From NCBI RefSeq assembly GCF_040605455.1, contig NZ_JBEXCV010000024.1:12937-76936 (forward strand): a stretch of 64,000 nucleotides of DNA. The letters run 5' to 3'. Source of the stretch: Embleya sp040605455. GTDB lineage: Bacteria > Actinomycetota > Actinomycetes > Streptomycetales > Streptomycetaceae. The notes below the pieces were generated by a model. The model did not search any database. It was not told where the DNA came from and was given only the letters and a program-made list of their open reading frames with translations. A program made the translations under genes and the position numbers. Positions 45,598-53,701 of this stretch are shown in pieces; the stretch's first letter is position 1; every line of letters begins with the position of its first letter.

Positions 45598-46137
45598 GTG
45601 GACCAGATAACCCAGTACAAGCGCGCCGTCGACGCCTTCCGCCCGCTGCTTGCCGAGGTCGACGACGCCAAGCTCGGACTCGCGTGTCCGTGTGACGAAT
45701 GGGACGTACGGGGTCTGCTCGACCACGCCACCGGTGCCCAGCGCGGCCTCGCGGCGGCCCTGACCGGGCCGACCGAGCCGGTCTCCGAAGACCCCCGGGA
45801 GGACTTCGAGGCGGTGGTCGAGACGATGCTGGCGACCTTCACACCGGAGCGGATCGCCGCGTCGATCAAGACCCCGTTCGGCGATCGGACCGGCGGCTTC
45901 CTGCTCGCCCTGGCCACCGGCGACATCTTCGTGCACGCGTGGGACCTGGCCCGGGCGCTGGGCAAGCCGACCGACCTGGACCCCGAGCTCGCCGAGACGC
46001 TCCTGGAGCGCATGCGCAGTACCCTCCCGGACGCCGCGCGCGGCGAGGGCCGCGCGTTCGGCAAGGAACAGCCGGTCGCCGAGGACGCGTCGGCCGCGGA
46101 TCGGCTTGCCGCGTTCACCGGTCGCGCGGTGAACTGA
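45598..46137 (+). CDS. TIGR03086-type DinB-like metal-binding protein
   Basis: A 179-residue four-helix protein of the DinB/mycothiol-dependent maleylpyruvate isomerase group. Metal-ligand positions are suggested by GLLDHATGAQ and GDIFVHAWDLARAL, and CPCDEWDVRGLLDH is typical of TIGR03086. These proteins are common in actinomycetes and are thought to use mycothiol; the reaction is unknown. GTG at 45598 has AAGGAG upstream. The 264 bases between it and the divergent DsbA-like gene should hold both promoters. Confidence 0.88.
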   Translation: MDQITQYKRAVDAFRPLLAEVDDAKLGLACPCDEWDVRGLLDHATGAQRGLAAALTGPTEPVSEDPREDFEAVVETMLATFTPERIAASIKTPFGDRTGGFLLALATGDIFVHAWDLARALGKPTDLDPELAETLLERMRSTLPDAARGEGRAFGKEQPVAEDASAADRLAAFTGRAVN

Positions 46138-46195
46138 GCCTCGATCGACCCGCCGGGCACCGGACATCCCGGACAAGCCCTACCGGACGCGGCAA

Positions 46196-46210
46196 CTGAC
46201 GGCTCGTCAG
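46196..46210. promoter_or_regulatory. inverted repeat CTGACG-gct-CGTCAG
   Basis: A perfect 6-3-6 palindrome 66 bases upstream of the MBL-fold hydrolase start. TGACG...CGTCA palindromes are typical operators of TetR-family repressors in actinomycetes. No tetR gene is in the window. Confidence 0.45.
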
Positions 46211-46276
46211 GCTGCGCGCCGGGTGGTCGGCGGTGTATGCACGTCAACGCACACCCCCAGTCGATCGGGAGTATCG

Positions 46277-47212
46277 ATGAGCACGTCGCAGCACGAGCAC
46301 GGCCGGATGGATCCGCCTCGCGTCCAGGAGGTGGCCGACGGAGCGTACGCGTACATCCAGCCGGACGGCACCTGGTGGATCAACAACACCGGCTTCCTGG
46401 TCGGTCCGGAGGGCGTCGTCGCGATCGACGGTTGCGCCACCGAGGCCCGGACCCGGATGTTCCAGGAGACCATCGCCAAGCACACCGACGCCCCGGTGCG
46501 CACCCTGATCAACACGCACCACCACGGCGACCACACGAACGGGAACTACCTGTTCGAGTCGGCCACCATCGTGGCGCACGAGAACACCCGGGCCGAGATC
46601 CTCAAACTCGGCATCATGGAGGTCGAGCAGATCTGGCCGGGCGTCGGCTGGGGCGGTCTGCGCGCGGTGCCGCCGTTCCTGACCTTCACCGACAGCGTCA
46701 CCGTGTACGCGGGCGAACTGCGGGCACAGGTACGGCACTTCGGTCCGGCGCACACCTCGAACGACTCGGTGGTGTGGCTGGAGGAGCAGGGCGTCCTGTA
46801 CACGGGCGACCTGATCTTCAACGGCGGCACGCCGTTCCTGCTGATGGGTTCGCCCGCCGGCTACCTCGAAGTGCTGGAGCGCATCAAGGAGTTGGGTGCG
46901 ACCACGCTGGTCCCCGGGCACGGTGAGGTGTGTGGCCCCGAGCAGATCGACTACGCGATCGGGTACACGAACTTCCTCCTGGAGACCGCCCGCAAGGGCC
47001 TGGAAGCGGGCCTGGACCCGCTGAGCGTGGCGCGCGAGACGGACCTGGGCGAGTACGCGGCGCTGTCCGACTCGGAGCGGATCGTCGGCAACCTGCACCG
47101 GGCGTACGCGGAGCTGAACGGGGCGGAGCGGGCCGCGTCGATAGACATCTACGGTGCGCTCGGTGACATGGTCGCGTTCAACGATGGCAAGCCGCTTTCC
47201 TGCTACGCGTGA
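46277..47212 (+). CDS. metallo-beta-lactamase-fold hydrolase
   Basis: A 311-residue MBL-fold enzyme with the zinc motif THHHGDHTNGN, an FGPAHTSNDSVVWL segment supplying another His, the bridging Asp in LYTGDLIFNGG, and LVPGHGEVCG. No signal peptide. The closest functional groups are cytosolic MBL hydrolases that act on esters or thioesters. ATG at 46277 has GGGAG five bases upstream. A palindrome upstream suggests TetR control. Confidence 0.9.
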   Translation: MSTSQHEHGRMDPPRVQEVADGAYAYIQPDGTWWINNTGFLVGPEGVVAIDGCATEARTRMFQETIAKHTDAPVRTLINTHHHGDHTNGNYLFESATIVAHENTRAEILKLGIMEVEQIWPGVGWGGLRAVPPFLTFTDSVTVYAGELRAQVRHFGPAHTSNDSVVWLEEQGVLYTGDLIFNGGTPFLLMGSPAGYLEVLERIKELGATTLVPGHGEVCGPEQIDYAIGYTNFLLETARKGLEAGLDPLSVARETDLGEYAALSDSERIVGNLHRAYAELNGAERAASIDIYGALGDMVAFNDGKPLSCYA

Positions 47213-47223
47213 CGGTTTGGCTG

Positions 47224-47380
47224 ACCTCATGCGCCGGTCGGGCTGGGTTGGCCTCAAGCGCCGGCCGGGCTGCTTGGCCTCAAGCGCCGGCCGGGCTGGG
47301 TGGCCTCAAGCGCCGGCCGGGCTGATTTGGCCTCAGTGTCGGCCGGGCTGAGTGGCTCAAGTGCCGGTCGGGCTGGGGGA
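47224..47380. repeat. six tandem copies of a 26-27 bp GC-rich unit
   Basis: Units begin at about 47224, 47251, 47277, 47303, 47330 and 47355 and share the core CAAGCGCCGGCCGGGCTG; the central three are nearly identical and the outer ones diverge. There are no spacers, so it is not a CRISPR array. The core GCCGGC is palindromic and may form stacked hairpins that end the MBL transcript. Confidence 0.9.
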
Positions 47381-47545
47381 TGGCCCGGGCGGCGCTTTTT
47401 CTGGCCTCCGGTGGGTGGAAGGAGGGGGTGGGGTCGACCATTCGGGGGACGGTGGGCCGCGGTCCGGCCGGCGCCGATGTGATCATTTAGCGACACCGAC
47501 GCACGTCGCCGGTCCTCGGCACGCACGGAACAAGGAGCAACAATC

Positions 47546-48523
47546 GTGAAGTTTGCGACCTTCGACCTGAATGGCTCGATCCACTCCGGGGTGGTGTCGA
47601 GCGGTGGCGACACCGTGCATCCGCTGCCGGCGGGCGAATCGTTGGCGGCCCTGATCGAGCGCGGCGGCGAGGCGCTGCGCGCGGCGGGCGAACAGGCCCG
47701 GTCGCAGCCCTCGGTCGCCCTCGCCGACGTGCGGTTGCTGCCGCCGCTACAGCCGCCCACCGTGCGTGACTTCGTGGCGTTCGAGGAGCATGTCGAGGGC
47801 GTCGCGATCACCGTGCAGGGACCGGATGCGACGGTGGTGCCCGAGTGGTACGAGCTGCCCACCTTCTACTTCACCAACCCCTACGCGATCATCGGCCCCG
47901 ACGACGTGGTGCCGATGCCGCCGGGGTCGAGCGTGCTCGACTTCGAGTTGGAGGTCGGCATCGTGATCGGCCGCGCGGGCAAGGACCTGACGGTCGAGCA
48001 GGCGGCGGAACACATCATCGGCTACACCATCTTCAACGACTGGTCGGCGCGCGACCTCCAGGCCCGCGAGATGCGGGTCGGCCTGGGCCCGTGCAAGGGC
48101 AAGGACACCGCGACCACGCTCGGCCCGTGGCTGGTGACCGCCGACGAGTTCGAGGCGTACCGGGACGCGGACGGCTTCCTGGATATCGCGCTGCGTGCGT
48201 CGGTCAACGGTGTCGAGATCGGCCGGGACTCGCTGGTCAACATGGGCTGGCCGCCCGCCGAACTGGTCGCCTACGCCTCGCGCGGCACCTGGATCCGACC
48301 CGGCGACGTACTGGGCACCGGCACCTGTGGCAATGGCGGTTGCCTCGGCGAACTGTGGGGCCTGGGGCGCGAGTTGCCGCCGCTGAAGCCCGGGGACACG
48401 GTGGCGCTCACGGTCGAGGGGATCGGTACGTTGACCAACACGGTGGTCGAGGGCGCCGCCCCGCAGCCGATCCCGGCCGCGCGCAAGCGCCCGCGCACCC
48501 GCCGGGACGCCTTCGACGCGTGA
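47546..48523 (+). CDS. fumarylacetoacetate hydrolase-family protein
   Basis: A 325-residue FAH-superfamily enzyme. The C-terminal catalytic fold shows LDFELEVGIVIGR (metal-binding Glu pair), HIIGYTIFNDWSARDLQ, CKGKDTATTLGPW and TGTCGNGGCLGELWG. Family members hydrolyse or decarboxylate beta-diketo acids in aromatic degradation. GTG at 47546 is preceded by AAGGAG. It stands alone, after the tandem repeat block; substrate unknown. Confidence 0.92.
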   Translation: MKFATFDLNGSIHSGVVSSGGDTVHPLPAGESLAALIERGGEALRAAGEQARSQPSVALADVRLLPPLQPPTVRDFVAFEEHVEGVAITVQGPDATVVPEWYELPTFYFTNPYAIIGPDDVVPMPPGSSVLDFELEVGIVIGRAGKDLTVEQAAEHIIGYTIFNDWSARDLQAREMRVGLGPCKGKDTATTLGPWLVTADEFEAYRDADGFLDIALRASVNGVEIGRDSLVNMGWPPAELVAYASRGTWIRPGDVLGTGTCGNGGCLGELWGLGRELPPLKPGDTVALTVEGIGTLTNTVVEGAAPQPIPAARKRPRTRRDAFDA

Positions 48524-48867
48524 GGCGATAGGCGAGCACGGCCGGCACCCGTCGATACCCCGCGTCGTCGGGCGCCGGGCCGAGCCTCGCGAAGACGTCG
48601 CGGAGGTCCTGGATGGTCCTGTCGCTTGTCGTCGGCGTGCTCGTGAACGTGCTGCTCACGGTGTGACGGCCGGCACGGGTGAGGTGTCGTCTCCCTGGGG
48701 TTTCCCGAGGGAATCCACCGCGCCGCCCACACCACCAGCGCCAGGCTCCGAAGGCCGCACCCAGCAGGCACACCGCCGGCCGGCCGGCCGCCGCGTACAG
48801 GGTGGTGGAGGCGATCGCTCCGCCGGCGCTGCCGACCGGCGCCACGGCCGCCCGCCGCCCTGCCCGT
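48524..48867. other. 344-base interval with no supported gene
   Basis: Open frames on the minus strand here run antisense into the neighbouring FAH gene or are Arg/Pro-rich shadows. The best candidate, a minus-strand stretch reading DLRDVFARLGPAPDDAGYRRV, looks protein-like but overlaps the FAH gene end and has no convincing start. It may be the remnant of a gene. Confidence 0.4.
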
Positions 48868-49434
48868 TCACCCCTCCGGTGCCGACACCAGCCCGAGGCA
48901 CGTCAGCAGATCGAAGAACAGATGCTGCACGAACGGGTCCCGCTTCAGACCGAGCAACTCCAGGATCGGTTCGGGGCGTACGCGGTATCCGGCCGCCGCG
49001 GCCCACCGCACGGCCGCCTCGGCGACGCGCGGCCGATCCTCCTCCAGCCACGCCGCGGCCTCGTCCCGGTAACGGGCGAAGTCGCCCTGCTGCCTGGCCC
49101 TGTTCCACCGGTCCCCGGCCAACTGCGTGGCGGCGCTGCCCGGATCGAGCCACCCCTCCCAGAAGTCCGTGCCGCTCAACCCCTGGACGTGCGCGACATC
49201 GCTCTCGAATACCCCGCAGACCAACACGGGCGAGCCGGTCCGGGCGGCCAGGTCGGTCAGCCAGGGCCCCTGGAAGGCGTACGGATCCTCGAAGTGGCGC
49301 ACGTGCACCGCACGCCAGCCGTCCGCGTAGGACCACTCGCCGTAGACCGGGTGCCCGTTTCCACCGACGTGGGGTGCCAGGTCCGGCAACGGCGTCCGTG
49401 CGCGTAATACGACGATGTCCCCGTTGAATCCCAT
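48868..49434 (-). CDS. hypothetical protein
   Basis: A 188-residue soluble protein of mixed alpha/beta look (MGFNGDIVVLRARTPLPDL; HVRHFEDPYAFQGPWLTDLAARTGSPVLVCGVFESDVAHVQG split over the middle). I recognise no family. ATG at 49434 has GAAGGGG seven bases upstream; the frame continues upstream only as Arg/Gly-rich sequence. Trp- and acidic-rich character and regular codon use support a real gene. It is 70 bases downstream of the next minus-strand gene. Confidence 0.75.
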   Translation of the reverse strand: MGFNGDIVVLRARTPLPDLAPHVGGNGHPVYGEWSYADGWRAVHVRHFEDPYAFQGPWLTDLAARTGSPVLVCGVFESDVAHVQGLSGTDFWEGWLDPGSAATQLAGDRWNRARQQGDFARYRDEAAAWLEEDRPRVAEAAVRWAAAAGYRVRPEPILELLGLKRDPFVQHLFFDLLTCLGLVSAPEG

Positions 49435-49504
49435 GGCCCACCCCTTCGGTCGCGATGTCCGTTGGGGTTCAACGTAGATACCGCGTCCGACAACCGACCG
49501 GGTG

Positions 49505-49858
49505 TCAGGTCCGCGCGTCGAGGACCTGCTCCACGGCACTCGTACCGCTGCCCTCCCGGGACTCCCACTCCCACGTCTCCTCCAGCCGGATCCGACCGTC
49601 CGGCAGCACCACGACGGCACTCACACAGTGCCCGGACGCGGTGGCGCCGGATTCGTTGAGCTGCGTGTAGCGAAAGTCCAGGGTGTCCCCGTTCCGGGTG
49701 CCGATCAGGTGGCCGCGCACGATGTCGCCGCCGCTGTACTCGGCCCAGACCACGTTGTCGGCCTCGTGGTACGTGAAGAACGTGGACGCGTCCACTTCTC
49801 CGTGCTCGGGACGATCGAGCGGGGCGAAACCGAGTCCGTCCAGGGACGGTGCGGGCAT
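49505..49858 (-). CDS. small beta-rich hypothetical protein
   Basis: A 117-residue protein with alternating strands (VWAEYSGGDIVRGHLIGTRNGDTLDFRY; SAVVVLPDGRIRLEETWEWES), like actinomycete proteins often mislabelled as N-acetylglutamate synthase. It has no catalytic motif that I can assign. ATG at 49858 has AGGAGGA five bases upstream. It may be co-transcribed with the gene ending at 48868. Confidence 0.8.
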   Translation of the reverse strand: MPAPSLDGLGFAPLDRPEHGEVDASTFFTYHEADNVVWAEYSGGDIVRGHLIGTRNGDTLDFRYTQLNESGATASGHCVSAVVVLPDGRIRLEETWEWESREGSGTSAVEQVLDART

Positions 49859-50013
49859 GGGGTCCTCCTGGGCTGGTGGGGGAGGCGTACGCGCTGCGCG
49901 ACGCGGAGGTATCCGGACGCGCGGGCACTTGGACACCTCGACGCGAGCAGCGTAGACGTGGGCCGCCTCGATCGGCGCTGCGGGCGTGGTCGGCGGTCGT
50001 GCCCGCGCCGGGT

Positions 50014-50607
50014 CTATGCGTCGGGCAGGCCCTGCCAGCGCCACTTGCCGACCCGGCGCGGGTGGCCCGTGAGTTCGGTACGGCCCGTGCACCACAGCAG
50101 GGCGGGCCACGGGGCGAAACCGGTGGGGGCGTCGGGGAACATCCGGGCCAGCACCCGGGCGCAGATCTGCGGATCGGGCTCGTAGGCCAGGTCGAGGCCG
50201 GCCGCCAGATCGTGCATGTGGACCATGACCTCGATCATGCCCATTCCCGCGAAGCCGTCCGGGTCGGAGATCCCGTACGGGTGGAACGCGCGGGCCGAGT
50301 CGGGTCGCGCGGCAACCACGGTCGCGAGCATCGTGCCGCCGGCGCGGACGGCGTGCAACATCGTGCTCGGCGTCGCGTCGTCGTCGGCGTGGATGTCCAC
50401 CGGGACGTAGTCATCCATCCGGCCGGACGCGACCTGGCCGGCATACGCGTACAGGTCACCGACCACGTGCACCAGCGTGTACCAACAGTCCCACTCCAGT
50501 CCGCCCGCCGGGCGCGACCAGTCCCGCTCACCCTCGGTGGCCTCGGTCAATACCGCGACGGCGTGCGCGACCGTCGATTCCACATCCTGTGCTGCCTCTG
50601 TTCCCAT
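50014..50607 (-). CDS. DinB/maleylpyruvate-isomerase-like protein
   Basis: A 197-residue helical protein of the DinB-like superfamily, with His residues suited to metal binding in LVHVVGDLYAYAGQV and VMVHMHDLAAGLDL. The region LWCTGRTELTGHPRRVGKWRWQG near the C-terminus is typical of actinomycete relatives. ATG at 50607 has no Shine-Dalgarno, but a TATAAAT lies just upstream, suggesting a leaderless message. Reaction unknown. Confidence 0.82.
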   Translation of the reverse strand: MGTEAAQDVESTVAHAVAVLTEATEGERDWSRPAGGLEWDCWYTLVHVVGDLYAYAGQVASGRMDDYVPVDIHADDDATPSTMLHAVRAGGTMLATVVAARPDSARAFHPYGISDPDGFAGMGMIEVMVHMHDLAAGLDLAYEPDPQICARVLARMFPDAPTGFAPWPALLWCTGRTELTGHPRRVGKWRWQGLPDA

Positions 50608-50614
50608 CCGGCGA

Positions 50615-50620
50615 TTTATA
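50615..50620 (-). promoter_or_regulatory. -10 element for a leaderless transcript
   Basis: Minus-strand TATAAA, with its first base 13 positions upstream of the ATG at 50607, places transcription initiation within a base of the start codon. There is no consensus -35. Confidence 0.5.
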
Positions 50621-50700
50621 CCGGGTGCGGGTGCGGGGCGCATGTGCATTTGCGTCAGGATGGGGGTTCTGCCGCCCACCGCGTCCCCGGAGAGAGCGCC

Positions 50701-51225
50701 ATGACCACCACCGCTGCTGCCGCCACCACCGCCTCGACGATCGTGCCGATGCGCCCCGAGCACGCCGACCGGGTGCTCGCGATCTACCAACTCGGCATCG
50801 ACACCGGGGACGCCACGTTCCAGGAGAGCGCGCCGGAGTGGGTGGAATTCGACGCGGGCAAACTGCCCGACCACCGCTTCGTCGCGCTCGACGAGGGGAC
50901 CGGCGCGGTACTGGGGTGGGTGGCCGCGAGCGAGACCTCCAAGCGCGCGGTCTATCGCGGTGTGGTGGAGACCTCGATCTACGTCCACCCCGACGCGTCG
51001 GGCCGGGGGGTGGGTCGTGCCCTGCTCGCCGCCCAGATCGCCTCCACCGAGGCAGCAGGCATTTGGACCATCCAGGCCGGCGTCTTCCCGGAGAACACCG
51101 GCAGCCTCGCCCTGCACACGGCGCTCGGCTTCCGTACCATCGGCACCCGGGAGCGCGTCGGCCGCCATCTCGGCCAGTGGCGCGACGTCACTCTCCTCGA
51201 ACGCCGCAGCCCGACGGTGGGTTGA
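50701..51225 (+). CDS. GNAT N-acetyltransferase, phosphinothricin-acetyltransferase-like
   Basis: A 174-residue GNAT enzyme of the Pat/Bar-like group. It shows MRPEHADRVLAIYQLGIDTGDATF, VYRGVVETSIYVHPDASGRGVGRALL (the acetyl-CoA pyrophosphate loop GRGVGRA) and HTALGFRTIGTRERVGRHLGQW. It should acetylate a small amine such as an amino-acid analogue. ATG at 50701 has GGAGAG seven or eight bases upstream. The start of the divergent DinB-like gene is 93 bases away. Confidence 0.92.
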   Translation: MTTTAAAATTASTIVPMRPEHADRVLAIYQLGIDTGDATFQESAPEWVEFDAGKLPDHRFVALDEGTGAVLGWVAASETSKRAVYRGVVETSIYVHPDASGRGVGRALLAAQIASTEAAGIWTIQAGVFPENTGSLALHTALGFRTIGTRERVGRHLGQWRDVTLLERRSPTVG

Positions 51226-51240
51226 CCACGCCGTCCCGGA

Positions 51241-51726
51241 TCAGGGGCGCCAAGCAGCCCTCATCAGCCGCACCCCGTGTCCGACCGTCGACGCCCGGCC
51301 CTCACAGAAATGCCCGGTGTTCACCTGCTCTTCCGGGAGTGTGAGGGCAGCTATCACTTCGATGAGAAGCGGCAGCAGGTTGAGCGAGAACGCTGCGCAA
51401 GCGAACTTCCCGGCCCGACCCGAGAGCGACGAAAAGCCGCGCCACCGCGCGACCGCCCACAACCCGAGCCACAACACGGCCACGGTAACCCCGCAGGCAA
51501 GAGAGCCATACGCCCCGATCACCTCTCGATCGGCAACCGGCAACCACCCACAGGCGGCCCGCATTTCCCGATCCCGCCGAGCCCAGGCATCACTCTCGAC
51601 CTTGACCAAGGGAATCGATGCCAACGCGATCACCAGTACAGCCCACGCGGTCCAACGCCACGCCCTCGGCGGAACGGGGCCGACTGCCGGTTGTTCGATG
51701 AGCCGGCCTCCCTCGTTCAGTACCAA
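51241..51726 (-). CDS. three-span membrane protein downstream of amidase-domain protein
   Basis: About 161 residues with three hydrophobic segments: WTAWAVLVIALASIPLV, then VIGAYGSLACGVTVAVLWLGLWAVA, then FACAAFSLNLLPLLIEVIAALTL. The start is uncertain. A TTG at 51726 lies inside the last codons of the amidase gene; a strong GGGAGG further down has no standard start at the right distance. Position directly after a probably secreted hydrolase suggests an immunity or export partner, by analogy only. Confidence 0.6.
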   Translation of the reverse strand: MVLNEGGRLIEQPAVGPVPPRAWRWTAWAVLVIALASIPLVKVESDAWARRDREMRAACGWLPVADREVIGAYGSLACGVTVAVLWLGLWAVARWRGFSSLSGRAGKFACAAFSLNLLPLLIEVIAALTLPEEQVNTGHFCEGRASTVGHGVRLMRAAWRP

Positions 51727-53033
51727 TTCGGCTTCACTCGAACGACGCGGACGGTCTGCGTACCTTCCGCCTTGATTTCTCCCGGCATGCGGCCGTCGAG
51801 GCTGACGTTTTGGCGAGGATCGGTGTGTTGGGTGTAGCGAATGTCGCCGTCCGGTGTCACCGCGGTCACGATGGCGGCGTGGTGTGGTTCGCCGGGTTTG
51901 TGATCCGGGCTCGGACCGGACTGGTCGAGAAAGATGATGTCCCCGGGGCGGACTTCGGACCTCGGGATGTCCTCGCTGCCGTTTTCCAACAGGAAATTTT
52001 GCAGCTTTCCCGCATTCATCCAGGTCGCGGAGTGCGTGATGTTGTTGTTGACCTTGTCGTCCAGCCACCCCCAGCCCGTATGCAGGTTACCGCCCCGCCC
52101 CCAGACGTCGTCGCCTCCGCCCTGGATTCCGAAGGGGCCGATCTTGTACTTGAGGCCGCCTTTTTCCAACGCTTCGGAGACGAAGTTCGTGCAGTTGTTC
52201 GCGAAGATGTCCCCCTCGGTGTTGTCCCAGTTCGCCAACGCCCACTCCACCGCCGCGACCCGATCGAACTTCCCGTCCGGGCCGCGCATTTCATCCGCGA
52301 CGGACTTCGGCAGGCCGGCCAACTTGGAAAGCGTCACCGGATCGGACAACATCAGTGTGTGCTGCTGTTCGGGGGTCAGACCCGCCCACCAGCTCCGGAC
52401 GAACGCCGGTTCCATGTTCACCGGGATATCACCGCCGAGCATGGCCAGTTCGATGCTCGACGCCTCGCCCTGAAGGCCTGTCAGAGCCTGCGTCGGATCC
52501 GCTACTCCCGTTTGCGCCGCCAGTTTGTCCAGCTCCGGTGCGGCCAGTTCGTCGGCCTGGGTAGCCGCGCGCAGTGCCTGGGCGACCAGGGCGGCTATCT
52601 CCTCCATCTTGGCCGCGCGGGCGGGGAGGTCGAACTCCTGTTGGCGTACGTCCTCCGGGGTGGCGTGGGCCGGCGTCGGATTCGGGTCCTCCACCGCCCC
52701 CGTCGCCGATATCCGCAAGCCGGCCGCGCTCGCCATCGCCTCGGCGCCGGCCAACGTGCGCTGGGCCTGGTCGATCGAGGTGACCAGGCCCTCGACGATC
52801 ATCGTGGCGCCCTTCATGATGTCGGCGCCTGCCTCCAGCCGGTCCGCGAGCGAGGCGATCCGTTGTGCGGCCCCTTGGCCGACGGCGTCGGTCCAGTGTT
52901 TGTCGAGCGGGGCCACCCCCTGCGAGCGCAGGTCTTGAGCGGCGGTCATGGTGAAGTGAGAGGCCTCGGTCCACTCGTGTGCGGCGGTTCGCCACTTGCC
53001 GAGGTCGGTCGCGCGTAACTGCCCGACGTCCAT
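51717..53033 (-). CDS. WXG100/LXG-like helical domain fused to amidase_6-type peptidase domain
   Basis: A 438-residue protein. The first ~200 residues are helical and resemble WXG-type export domains (LGKWRTAAHEWTEASHFTMTAAQDLRSQ; later WTDAVGQGAAQRIASLADRLEAG). The C-terminal part is an amidase_6/CHAP-like papain fold with catalytic Cys in NNCTNFVSEALEKGG and His in HHAAIVTAV, plus GDIIFLDQSG. This architecture fits a type VII-secreted cell-wall hydrolase or antibacterial effector. ATG at 53033 is one base after the small upstream gene, so they are coupled. Confidence 0.85.
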   Translation of the reverse strand: MDVGQLRATDLGKWRTAAHEWTEASHFTMTAAQDLRSQGVAPLDKHWTDAVGQGAAQRIASLADRLEAGADIMKGATMIVEGLVTSIDQAQRTLAGAEAMASAAGLRISATGAVEDPNPTPAHATPEDVRQQEFDLPARAAKMEEIAALVAQALRAATQADELAAPELDKLAAQTGVADPTQALTGLQGEASSIELAMLGGDIPVNMEPAFVRSWWAGLTPEQQHTLMLSDPVTLSKLAGLPKSVADEMRGPDGKFDRVAAVEWALANWDNTEGDIFANNCTNFVSEALEKGGLKYKIGPFGIQGGGDDVWGRGGNLHTGWGWLDDKVNNNITHSATWMNAGKLQNFLLENGSEDIPRSEVRPGDIIFLDQSGPSPDHKPGEPHHAAIVTAVTPDGDIRYTQHTDPRQNVSLDGRMPGEIKAEGTQTVRVVRVKPNWY

Positions 53034-53034
53034 G

Positions 53035-53355
53035 TCATGCCCGACCGAGGTTGTTCAGTCCGGTCGACAGCCGTTTGGCGATCTCGCCGTCCGCCCAATC
53101 GTATTGATCTGCGGTGGCGCGGACGTTCTCGCCGAGTTGCCCCATCTCGTCCGCCAGTGTGCCGAGGTGTCGCTGCCACGCGGCTCCGCAGTTGCCGAGT
53201 GCGGTGGCCGACAACCAACCCGGCTCGCCGGTGCCGATTGCGACGCTCGTCCATAACGCGGTATCGAGGTGCTTCTTGACCTGGCCGGACAGGCCGAGCA
53301 CCGTGTCCCCACTTGCGCCGGTCGCGGTCGGATCGATCCCTATGTCCATTTCCAC
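53035..53355 (-). CDS. small WXG100-like (ESX-type) protein
   Basis: A 106-residue helical protein of the size of ESAT-6-like proteins, with GWLSATALGNCGAAWQRHLGT at the expected helical hairpin position; the strict W-x-G is not kept (W-Q-R). GTG at 53355 has GGAGGT eight bases upstream. Its stop is one base before the start of the amidase-domain gene. A helper or co-secretion partner of that protein is the likely role. No ESX secretion-machinery gene lies in the window. Confidence 0.75.
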   Translation of the reverse strand: MEMDIGIDPTATGASGDTVLGLSGQVKKHLDTALWTSVAIGTGEPGWLSATALGNCGAAWQRHLGTLADEMGQLGENVRATADQYDWADGEIAKRLSTGLNNLGRA

Positions 53356-53560
53356 CCGAACGTACCTCCCCCTGGCGAGTTCCGGCTCACGAAGCTAGTG
53401 GAGTCGGGAAGGCGGGAGAGGCCGGGTGAGTGCGCGGGCGCCGTCCTTGACGCACTTATGGGGATCCCTCTACCTCCGCTATGCAAAGTAGCCGGAATGT
53501 CACCCTCCGTATGTGTTCGCGACTATCCGACGGTGCGTCAGATCCCGTGTCCGGTATGCC

Positions 53561-53610
53561 TTGACCTCTGTGACGACCGGTGAATAATCAGAATCGGTTG
53601 TACTGATCAA
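53561..53610 (+). promoter_or_regulatory. promoter and candidate MarR operator of the alcohol dehydrogenase-cyclase operon
   Basis: TTGACC (53561-53566), a 16-base spacer and AATAAT (53583-53588) make a credible promoter. The 13-mer TTGTACTGATCAA (53598-53610) starts just after the predicted initiation point near 53595. It matches seven of the eight core bases of the TTGA-N5-TCAA repeat found at three other promoters here. No gene is supported elsewhere in 53356-53701. Confidence 0.5.
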
Positions 53611-53701
53611 GGATGTGGAAGTTCGGCTTGGGGTGGGCCGGCCCGGTGCGCGGCGAACACACCTCGCGGCGGGCCGTCCGCCCGGAACGAGGAGACGGTA
53701 C

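Noticed and set aside
47224..47380. possible CRISPR array
   Set aside because: Units are directly adjacent with no unique spacers, and there are no cas genes.
48613..48666. 17-residue hydrophobic ORF with GGAGGT upstream
   Set aside because: Too short to judge, in a region of uncertain coding; a chance match is likely without conservation data.
48408..48845. minus-strand open frame with some protein-like sequence
   Set aside because: Overlaps the FAH-family gene antisense, lacks a supported start, and reads as a low-complexity or decayed sequence.
53269..53583. 104-codon plus-strand ORF upstream of the alcohol dehydrogenase
   Set aside because: Half of it is antisense to the WXG-like gene; the rest covers the predicted promoter.
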